Assembly: GCA_030430575.1 (NCBI GenBank)
Contig: JAUIKF010000001.1
Coordinates: 1 to 64,000, forward strand
From: Bacteroidia bacterium
GTDB lineage: Bacteria > Bacteroidota > Bacteroidia > J057
Reading direction: 5' to 3'
DNA: 64,000 nt
A program made the position numbers and the translations under genes. Below the pieces are notes generated by a model. That model did not search any database, was not told the DNA's origin, and saw only the letters and a program-made list of their open reading frames with translations. Every line of letters begins with the position of its first letter. Within the stretch, counting starts at the first letter, position 1. Positions 44,049 through 53,600 of the stretch are shown here, one piece after another.

Positions 44049-44903
44049 ATGAAGATACAGTATTTGCTGATGGGGGCCTTCACTTGGTTGTTGAGCCTTT
44101 CAGCGTTAAATGCCCAGAGCATGGGCACAGATTGGGATCAAGAAAAAGAGGCATTTGTTGTTAAGCAGTATGAAGAATTTGTTGAGCGATTCAATTTTGA
44201 TTCAGATGCTGTAATTGTCAAATGGTTCCAAGAAAACTACCCTGGTCACGAATTGGACCGTGACATGCTCCTTCGTTCCCTTTTTAATCTCGAAGATCCT
44301 GAATGGGATCCCTCTGTTGTAGATCAATTCATCGAACAAATGATTGATGAAGACGACCCTGTTTTCATTGACTTCTATGATGAATCTTGGTATGCAGAGG
44401 TCAGTTGCCTATTTGAATACAATCGTAGACAATATCCTGGCAGTTTGATTCTTCAGAGCAAAAAATACGGGAATAACTCTTCCAAATGGCAGATAGTCAC
44501 AGTCGTAGCTGATTTTCTTCCAGCAGGAGACGCAGTCCCTCCTGATGACTTATTTTCTGCCGTTCGCAATCCTGAAAGAATCCTCAGTCCTGTCAGCCAT
44601 GCGACCGACTTCGCAGCCCTACACCGGGCATTCAAAGACTTGCCTAATCTTCCCAATTATTTCAGTAAAGATCAATGGTCTCCCAAGCTCTATGTCTTTT
44701 TGAGAGAAATGATGAATGGCTCCTTATGCTTAGAGACGGTAAAAGATGTGACCTATCACCTCCTACAAATTGACGGTTGGATTGTGAGCCTTAAATATTA
44801 TAATCGTAACTTGCCAAACTCAGGCATACTCATTAGTAATATTTTACGTGCTGATCCTCCCAAAAAGGAAGGATATAAGCGAAAACGACTGAACATCAAG
44901 TGA
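44049..44903 (+). CDS. Hypothetical exported protein of the adhesin-linked gene run
   Basis: 284 residues with a signal peptide (LLMGAFTWLLSLSALNAQ). The mature part is acidic near the start (FDSDAVIVKWFQENYPGHEL). The middle segment WYAEVSCLFEYNRRQYPGSL and the following LILQSKKYGNNSSKWQIVTV resemble the beta-sheet part of the domain shared by its two neighbours, but this similarity is weaker. The C-terminus is basic (KKEGYKRKRLNIK). No known family is recognised. The stop overlaps the start of the next gene by four bases, which indicates translational coupling. Confidence 0.6.
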   Translation: MKIQYLLMGAFTWLLSLSALNAQSMGTDWDQEKEAFVVKQYEEFVERFNFDSDAVIVKWFQENYPGHELDRDMLLRSLFNLEDPEWDPSVVDQFIEQMIDEDDPVFIDFYDESWYAEVSCLFEYNRRQYPGSLILQSKKYGNNSSKWQIVTVVADFLPAGDAVPPDDLFSAVRNPERILSPVSHATDFAALHRAFKDLPNLPNYFSKDQWSPKLYVFLREMMNGSLCLETVKDVTYHLLQIDGWIVSLKYYNRNLPNSGILISNILRADPPKKEGYKRKRLNIK

Positions 44904-47617
44904 TCATGGTGCGAGATTTACCTAGCTTCTTACCGAATTTCCACTGGATTGATTTTTCATTGCCCCTTTTTTCCTTTAGTCAACAGGCCAAGAAATTCCT
45001 GTTGACCGTTGTCATTTTAGGATTGGCGTTCCCAGCGCTTCAAGCGCAGACGCTGACTGAAAGAGACAAGCAAGACATCAAAATTGCGGCAGAGCAAGTC
45101 ATCTTTAAACTGGAAATCCTCCTCAACACCCTGACCGATAAAAATCGGACCCAGGCGGAAAAGCGGCGCATGATCCGCGATTGCTATAAGAACAATAGCA
45201 TCTCTCAAATATTTTTTGACCATAATGTCAATGTTTTTGATGATATAGATCCCCTCTATACCACGAACTTTGGCTCGGCGATGAAGTTATCGGTCTATCT
45301 AAATAGGTTTCTATTTTCCTATGATGCGCTGGGAGACAAGAAGTCTATTCGCTTTTCCAATCCTCGTGTGATCAAAGTAGAACAAGGGCGAGATTACCCA
45401 TTTGCCCGGGTATTTTTTTGGAGCAAGTTTGGAGGAGCATATAAGCGGGAAAGTGATAAGAAATATAAGCACAATGTGAGGGTAGCTGAGATTCGTGCGG
45501 TTCGCAGCAGTGATGGGTGGCGGGCGACGATTGCCCATGTATCTTTTGCTTCAGAACAAGAAATCAAAACAGTCTACCCCGACACAAGAAGCTTCCAGCT
45601 AATCAAGGACATCAAAGACGCTCAAGATGAGATGCGTCAGGATTTGATTAAAGTGGATAAGCGCGTTGATAAATTATTAAAGCAAATCAATGAAAGGAAT
45701 CCAAGCGAAGAAATTTCTCCTGAAAATATCAATAGAACCTACTTAGAAGCATCTAAATACGCTTCCGAAGCTGACTCTTTGGCAGCGAAAGCCAAGAAGG
45801 ATTGCGAAAAGATCAACTACCACATCGCCATTCAAAAGGTTAAAGCTGCACAAATTGACTCTTTATTAACCCTTCAAAAGGCTGAGATCAACCTTGTCAA
45901 AAAGGCAGTTACCTCCTATCAATCTAAACTCAAACAGATTGCTGGTTCTGCCAAAAATGCCCAAGAACATCAGGCAGAGGCAGAGGTCGCTTTTTATTTT
46001 GTGGATACACTCCTCAAGCGGGTACCCAAAACCGTCCCCCAGAAGGCCCCTATTGGTGAAATTATTGCCAATTATGACAAAGCAAGTGCAGGTGCCAAAG
46101 AGGTGGAAAGTGCCGCAAAAGGGGCTTTGGAAAATCTCAAGATGATCAATGAGTCGATCAATGAGATGAGAGAGATCAAAAAAAGATCAGAAATAGCACA
46201 ACAACGTGCTAATAGCTACCAACGACAGGTTGAAACCTCACTTGAGGCTGCCTTAGCAGACCGCCAACGGGCAGAACATGTCAATCGTGGCATCAATTCC
46301 TTGCTCACCAAAGCTGACAGTGCGGTCAACCAAATGGACAAAAAGGTAGGCCCTGCTATTCGAAATATCGAAACCAGCAAGCTCGAATGGGATGCTTTGA
46401 GCAGCCAAATCACGGATGAGGTTTTCAGTCTCCGCCTATCTGCTAGCGAGGCCCAGAATCGAGCAGAATTGCTCAATGAGGCAGCCATCCTGACCAATAA
46501 TGAGGAACTCATTCAGGAGGCGCGGACGGTCATCGACCTGGCAAGGGACATTTTTTATAAGGTCGATCAGGCTCAACCTAGTTTTACAAAAGCGATGGAT
46601 GATGCGCAGAAAGCTAGCCAAATGGATAGCAAAACGCGTGATATGATTGAACAAATCATCCAGCTCAAGCACAATGCAGAAGCTGAAATCCGCTCTGCGA
46701 GACAGGCACTCCAGCGGGCCAAATTTGTGGGAGGTGGAGCTGAACAAGTGATCTCAGCCGCCAAGCGGTCCATGGAGTCTTTGAGAAATGACAAGCAAGC
46801 CGCATTTGCAGAGAACAGCTTGGTAAGCGATTATCTGGAAGATGCCGATCGCGAGCTCACCAGTACCAAAGAAGCTTATAACACCGCCAATAAAGTAGCG
46901 GTAGATGTCAATCACAATGTGAACCGAGCGTACCACTCTGTGGTCAAGCGTTCCCTTACGACTCGTAGGTGGAATGCCCCCTACCTAGGACTCAATTACA
47001 ATTTTTTCAATAGTTCTCAGCTACGGGCTGGCACCCTTCCCCCTTATAATAACCCTGGTTTCCAGAAGTTTGGGCTTTCCCTATATTACAGAGTAGGTGC
47101 TTTCTTCAACAATATGGGGAGCATCGCTACTGATGAGATCCCCGATCATGCGTATAGCCTATATGAAGTGGACAATCATCAGAGTGAGCTGATTGCTAAA
47201 AATGAGCCTTTCGATACCCTGAGCTTTGTGTCCTCAGGAGGTAATTTCAAAAACTATTCTTTCGGCGTGTACCTTTCTCCAGTTCGCCATGTCTACTTAA
47301 TGGCGGGACTCAGTGTTGTCAGAGGCACTGAATGGGATTATTACTCAGGCGACTATCCAGGTTTAGTGACTGCCAATGGATCTGCCTATTATGCTATCGA
47401 CAAAAACCCACTGTATACAAGCGACTTTCTATTTGGTGCGGCCTTCGTCTGGCCCTATGTGCAATTTGAAGTAGGGTACAATAATCTGCGAAAAGACGTT
47501 TTCCTAAATATGGGCGTCAATATTCCTTTGCGCCGGACCTACACGTTGATTCGCACCCATAGAATAGACCGTGATGAATACGATCAGCTTATCAACGAGT
47601 GGAAAAAGAATCGATAG
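44900..47617 (+). CDS. Exported coiled-coil protein with NTF2-like N-terminal and beta-rich C-terminal domains
   Basis: 905 residues, GTG start (ATG six bases later is equally possible). A long N-terminal region ends in the export-type segment FLLTVVILGLAFPALQAQ. Residues about 60-230 include the domain shared with the lipoprotein upstream (SVYLNRFLFSYDALGD, FARVFFWSKFGGAYKRES). A long, mostly coiled-coil region follows (about 235-660; repeated Ala/Glu/Lys/Gln heptads such as SLEAALADRQRAEHVNRG). The C-terminal 240 residues are aromatic and beta-rich (YLGLNYNFFNSSQLRAG, FGLSLYYRVGAFFNN) and resemble an outer-membrane barrel or a PorP-like end. It may anchor or secrete the adhesin encoded 28 bases downstream. 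This role is inferred from context only. Confidence 0.62.
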   Translation: MIMVRDLPSFLPNFHWIDFSLPLFSFSQQAKKFLLTVVILGLAFPALQAQTLTERDKQDIKIAAEQVIFKLEILLNTLTDKNRTQAEKRRMIRDCYKNNSISQIFFDHNVNVFDDIDPLYTTNFGSAMKLSVYLNRFLFSYDALGDKKSIRFSNPRVIKVEQGRDYPFARVFFWSKFGGAYKRESDKKYKHNVRVAEIRAVRSSDGWRATIAHVSFASEQEIKTVYPDTRSFQLIKDIKDAQDEMRQDLIKVDKRVDKLLKQINERNPSEEISPENINRTYLEASKYASEADSLAAKAKKDCEKINYHIAIQKVKAAQIDSLLTLQKAEINLVKKAVTSYQSKLKQIAGSAKNAQEHQAEAEVAFYFVDTLLKRVPKTVPQKAPIGEIIANYDKASAGAKEVESAAKGALENLKMINESINEMREIKKRSEIAQQRANSYQRQVETSLEAALADRQRAEHVNRGINSLLTKADSAVNQMDKKVGPAIRNIETSKLEWDALSSQITDEVFSLRLSASEAQNRAELLNEAAILTNNEELIQEARTVIDLARDIFYKVDQAQPSFTKAMDDAQKASQMDSKTRDMIEQIIQLKHNAEAEIRSARQALQRAKFVGGGAEQVISAAKRSMESLRNDKQAAFAENSLVSDYLEDADRELTSTKEAYNTANKVAVDVNHNVNRAYHSVVKRSLTTRRWNAPYLGLNYNFFNSSQLRAGTLPPYNNPGFQKFGLSLYYRVGAFFNNMGSIATDEIPDHAYSLYEVDNHQSELIAKNEPFDTLSFVSSGGNFKNYSFGVYLSPVRHVYLMAGLSVVRGTEWDYYSGDYPGLVTANGSAYYAIDKNPLYTSDFLFGAAFVWPYVQFEVGYNNLRKDVFLNMGVNIPLRRTYTLIRTHRIDRDEYDQLINEWKKNR

Positions 47618-47644
47618 CCCTGCTCTGTTGTCTTGAAATAGCCT

Positions 47645-50600
47645 ATGAAACCCTATTACTTCCAAAAACGATTTACCCACCTTTACCTACCAAAAGCATC
47701 CCTCCCCTACCTCCTTTTTCTGAGCATCTGCTTAGGAGGAATCTCGGCTAGTCTAGGTCAAGGAGATATTATTTATGTAGATTCTGCTGCTACTGCTGGA
47801 GGTGATGGCACCTCTTGGAGCACTGCCTATAATACCCTTTCTGAGGCTTTGGTAGTCGGAAATTATGCCGTTGGGGATACAGTATGGGTCGCTAAAGGCA
47901 CCTATTACCCTACCACTACCCTACAGCGTGATTCTTCCTTTAATATGCGCAATGGCCTGGTGATATATGGAGGTTTTCTGGCTGGAGCTACCGCACTTTC
48001 TCAAAGAAACTACGTCACACATACCACAACTTTGAGTGGAGATATTGGGGTTAAGGGAGATACTTCTGACAATTCTTTTCGCGTAGTCAGAGGTGCCTAT
48101 GCTGACAGATCTGCTGTTATTGACGGCTTTACCATATCACATGGAAATGCAAATGATCCTGCTGGTGGATGGGTGAATGGCGGAGGTATGTACAATGATG
48201 ATACCCCTACTCATACGACAGGAGCAATCGTCGCCAATTGTACTTTCAGTCAAAACTTTGCCCGGTTTAATGGAGGGGCAATGTATAATTTCAAGAATAG
48301 CCCCTTAGTGATCAATTGCCGATTTATCCATAACACTGCCAATGAAGGAGGCGCTATTTTTTGTGGCAATAATAGCGATGCTGATATTAGAAACTGCTTT
48401 TTCACCGAAGATAGTGCGTGGTCATACGGGGGAGCTATCCATGTGTTTATGGGTGAACCTCATATCACATCATGCACTTTTACAGAGAATTATGCGCAAG
48501 AAGGAGGGGCTATTGATCTCCGGTCCAATTCTCGATCAGTATTGGTGAATAATTCTTTTCGTGGAAATGTGGCCGCCCGTGGCGGTGCGCTTCATTGTAC
48601 CTCTGGAGCGAGGCCAGAAATCAATCAATCCCTTTTCTCAGGGAACTTTGCCAGTGACAAAGGGGGAGCTATGGCAGTTTTCCTGGCCAGTACCAGGCCA
48701 GAAATTACGAATTGCACCTTCTCTGGGAACTTTGCCAATACAGTAGGAGGCATTTTCCTTGATGCTACTTCTTTCTGGTCTGTGTGCAATAGTATTTTAT
48801 ATAATAATAGAGATACCTCTTCAGTCGTCAACCCTGGAGATATCGCTTCTCAACAGATCAGTGTCACTAGCAATAATTTGATCAATTGTTTGGTAGAAGA
48901 CCTGATGGCTGGCAATGGCGTTGCGAGTTTTGCAGGCGATCCTAAATTTTATAATGGGATAAGTCCTCTCAGTGCCCCAACAGCTGCTCATGGAGATTTT
49001 CGTCTGGTCCCTTCATCCATCGCCATAGATGCTGGTAATAATCTATTATTGCCAATGGATGTAACGGACTTAGATGAGGATAATAATAGGCTAGAGGTCT
49101 TGGAAATTGACTTTGAATTAAGCAAGCGTGTTGAAAATATAAACGTAGATTTAGGCGCTTACGAAATGTTTAGTCTTTGCCATCCACTAGGTAGCAGTAA
49201 CCAGATATTTAGTCAGGATACGATCAGTGTATGTAACGGAGACTCCATTACTTTATCTACGACAACGGGCGGGTATTCCAGTTATTTATGGTCCACAACT
49301 AGTACCGATGACTCCATCAAAGTGGGGGGCCAGGGCGAATACTGGGTAGAAGTGACAGATTCTACGAACTGTGTGGCAAGAGATACAATCTATCTCAATG
49401 TCCGCTCTATACCCACTCCCAGCCTGTTAATTTCTGGTAACTCTACCAGAAAAAATATGGACACGGTAGGCTGCCAAGGGGAAGTCCTTGCCCTTCGGGT
49501 GGCAAATATTGTTGCGCCTTATACGATAATTTGGTCTACTGGGGTCACCACTTTTTCAAATAACCGTCTGGGAACGACGGATAGTGGGGCTAATAGCGTC
49601 ATTGTCATCGATCAATACGGCTGTACGGGATACGATACGACTGACGTCCATATTTTCCCAAACCCTACCCCTACGATCATCCCAAGTGGCGCTACAACTT
49701 TCTGTGAGGGGAATGACATAAAGTTAGATGCAGGGACTTATGCTGATTACAAATGGTTTGCGGACTCCGTTATTTTGACAGGGTTTACCAATCAATTTCT
49801 TACCGTAGATACCACCGCTTTGTATCAGGTGCAAGTGACTGACAGCAATTCATGCATCGCACGAGACTCAATATTGGTAACCGTAAATCCCCTCCCCACT
49901 TTAGATCCCATCACAGCGTCTGGGCCTCTTACCTTCTGCGAAGGGGATTCAGTCACCTTGGATGCGGGGTCCAATCCTAGCATCCTGTTTTATCTCTGGT
50001 CTACTGGAGAAATTACGCAAACCATTACGACAGATACCACTGGCCGATATAAAGTTCAAGTCGCCAATTCCTTTAATTGTATAAGTGCGGATAGCGTTGA
50101 TGTAGTTGTGCATCCGAATCCAACAGTTCAAATTGACACTTTTGGAACTACTTTTATATGTAAAGGAGATACGCTGGATCTATTAGCAAATGCTAACGCC
50201 TCAGTTTCCTATCTATGGTCTACTGGGGCTACTGGCTCCACTATTCGAGTGGATACAGCCGGTACCTTTTGGGTCCAAGTCACAGATGGCAATACCTGTA
50301 TGGCAAGCGATACGATTGTCACCCAGAAAGAAACCAACCAAGCAAGTATTACGGTTTCTCTCGCACCCGGAAGGTCTGTATTCTGTTCTGGTGACTCCGC
50401 TACGTTGGACGCTGGCTTATTTGCCAACTCTACCTATGAATGGTCCACTGGTGCCCTCACCCAAAGGATCAAGATTGGTACTGGAGGATTGTATTGGGTA
50501 AAAGTTACGTACCCTTCCTCATGTGTAGACTCAGTGAGTTTCCAGATCAATCAATTTACAGGCCCTTTACCCAGTATAACAGGCCACCAAAATCCGCTTT

Positions 50601-53600
50601 GCATCGGCGATACCGCCAACCTCTCTGTAGCACAAGGGTTCAGTACTTATTTATGGTCCAATTCCCAAAATGCGTTTAATATTGATGTGACGACTGGGGG
50701 TGTTTACCGAGTGACTGTCACAGACGCTAATGGCTGTGTAGGCCGTGACACGGTAGTCGTAAATCAAGTATCCCTTCCCGTCCCGCAAATTGACACGTTG
50801 AACATGTCAACTACTTTCTGTGATGGGAATACCATTCTACTGGATGCGGGACTCTATGCCGCCTATCTTTGGTCTACACAAGCTAACTCTCGCCAAATTA
50901 CGGTCGGAACATCTGGTCAATTCAAAGTAACAGTCACTGACAATAACGGGTGTGAAGGGAGCGATTCCATCCAGGTGACAGTTAATCCTAATCCTCAACC
51001 CGCTATCAATCCCTTGGGAAATATCCAATTCTGCGATGGGGATTCTGTGCAATTAGATGGGGGAAGTCAACCGACCTATGAGTGGTTCCTGACTGACACC
51101 ACTACTTTGCTAAATTCAACTTCGCAAATCACGGCAAAAGTGGATGGACTCTATATCCTGAAGGTTGTAGATGGAAATGGCTGTTTAGGTCTTGATAGTC
51201 TGGGAGTAACCGTTTTTCAAAATCCCACCCCTACTATTTTACCGCTGAGTCCCTTTATCTGCTTGCCAGGTGGCACAGTCAATTTACAGACTCAAAGCGC
51301 TTACACCCAATATAACTGGACTACCAGTGACATGACACCGACTACTTTAGTAGACCAAAATGGCATAGTAGGGGTCACTGTCACAGATGCCAATGGATGC
51401 ATCGGAGAAGATACCGTTCAAGTACGTGCATTTCCCAAACCTATCCCTATAATTCTAGCAGGCGGAGATACGGCTTTTTGTGATGGAGACTCTGTTACGT
51501 TAACTGCAAACGGGGGCTTTGCATCTTACCTTTGGTCAACTAATGAAAATACCCAAAGTATTACCGTAAAAAATGGAGGAACAGTTTGGGTAGAGGTAAC
51601 AAATGCCAATGGGTGTGTGGGAAGAGACAGCATCGAAATCATCGTTTACTCAAATCCCGACCCTACCATTATCGCAACTGGAAGAATAGACCTTTGCCCT
51701 GGAAGTACCGTTCAACTAAGTGCTGATAAAGCATATAGCTCGACAGTATGGAGCACAGGTGCCACGGGGCAATCCATTTTTGTCAATTCTGCTCAGCTAA
51801 TAACCCTGACCGTAACGGATGGAAATGGATGCATGGGTGCCGACTCCGTCAACATCACAGTCAGCAATATCCTCGCTCCAAAAATTCGAGTAAGTGGTGG
51901 TAGCAATACGCTATGTGCAGGTGATACGGTGAACCTCTCCGTGGGCATGTATTCCACATATGCATGGTTTAAGGACATTGGAGGGACTATTTCCCAAATA
52001 AGTACCCTACAATCCGTCCCTATTTTTGAAGCTGGGACCTATTGGGTACAGGTGACAGATGGAGCCTGTACGGGGGCTGATACCATTCAGATCAATGTCG
52101 TCCAGCAATTAAATGTGACGATTTCCCCGCCGGGAAATATATCGGTTTGTGATGGTACCCCTGTTATCCTAGATGCAGGAGGGCCTTATGCAAAATATGA
52201 CTGGCTCACTACGGGAGACACTACGCGAACGATTCAGGTTACGCAAACTGATTTATATACTGTTGTGGTTGAAGATTCGAATGGGTGTACAGGCCGTGTT
52301 TCCAAAAATGTGCAATTCAATCCCGTCCCTACGTTAGGAATCACTACTGGGGTAGCATCTACGGAATTCTGTGATGGGGATTCAGTCTTGCTGTATGCAG
52401 GGGCCTACCCTGTGATTGCGTGGTCTACCAACTCATTTGACGACAGTATATATGTAAAAAATACAGGCAGCTATCACGTGGCAGTTACTGATACGAATGG
52501 GTGTATTGGGCGAGATACCATTCAATTAACTTTTTACAATAACCCTATCCCTCAGATCAGCCCAGGCGGCCCTATTGATCTATGTGTGGGAGATACTCTC
52601 ACCCTCTCTACAGGTACGTTTAGTAGCTATCTATGGTCCAATGGGGACATCACACAGACTATTAATGATACCCTAACTGGGATATATTGGGTAAACGTGA
52701 CTGATTCGCGTGGATGTGAGGGGCGAGATACGGTAATGGTCAACTCTAAACCGCTCCCCAATTTACACATCTCCCCATCTGGTCCAGTTACCATTTGCCC
52801 CGAAAGCAGTGTTATTTTTGATGCAGGGCCTTTCCAATCCTATCAATGGTCCAATGGCAAGACTACGCGCAGAGACACCATTCAGGGTCAAAACCCTGGT
52901 ATATATTCCCTTACCGTGACTGATCTAAATGGCTGCAAGGCGACCCAGTCCGTCCAGGTAAATGCTTTTTCAGTTGATTCAGCGTCTATTGTGACAGATC
53001 CAGCCAATGTGAGTGTTGCTTGTTCAAATGACTCTATTACCCTAAATGTCACTGGCAATTTTTCCCATTTCGCCTGGAATACCACTGACACAACAAGAAC
53101 AATTCACCCTTTTCCTGGCTCTAACCTCTATACGGTTATTGCTACAGACTCTAATAATTGCCAAAAAATTGCTTCCGCCTTTATTACAGTTCACGTATCT
53201 CCCATTGCCAATTTCACGGGGCTTGACACGGCTTCTTTTTGTGACAATGACACTGATTTGGTACAGCTTGTCACCATGACACAAGGCAGTAGTTTCATTG
53301 GCCCAGGTATTGTGTTTGGCACCTTTTTTAATCCTTCTGTGGCTGGAGCTGGGGTACATACGATAACCTATATTCTGGAAGATCAGTTGACTGGGTGCAA
53401 AGATTCAGTTAGTAAGCTTGCAAGGGTATTCCCTGCGGGGGTGGCACCAGTCATTCACCTTCCTAAAGATACCCTATGTGACAATGTCATGGTTGACACG
53501 CTGAAAGCAACTCCTTTTGGGGGTAAATTTGAAGGGCTGGGGATTTCAAGCTTTGGCAATGGATTGTATTTTTCCTTCAATCCAGATACCCTTCAGCCAG

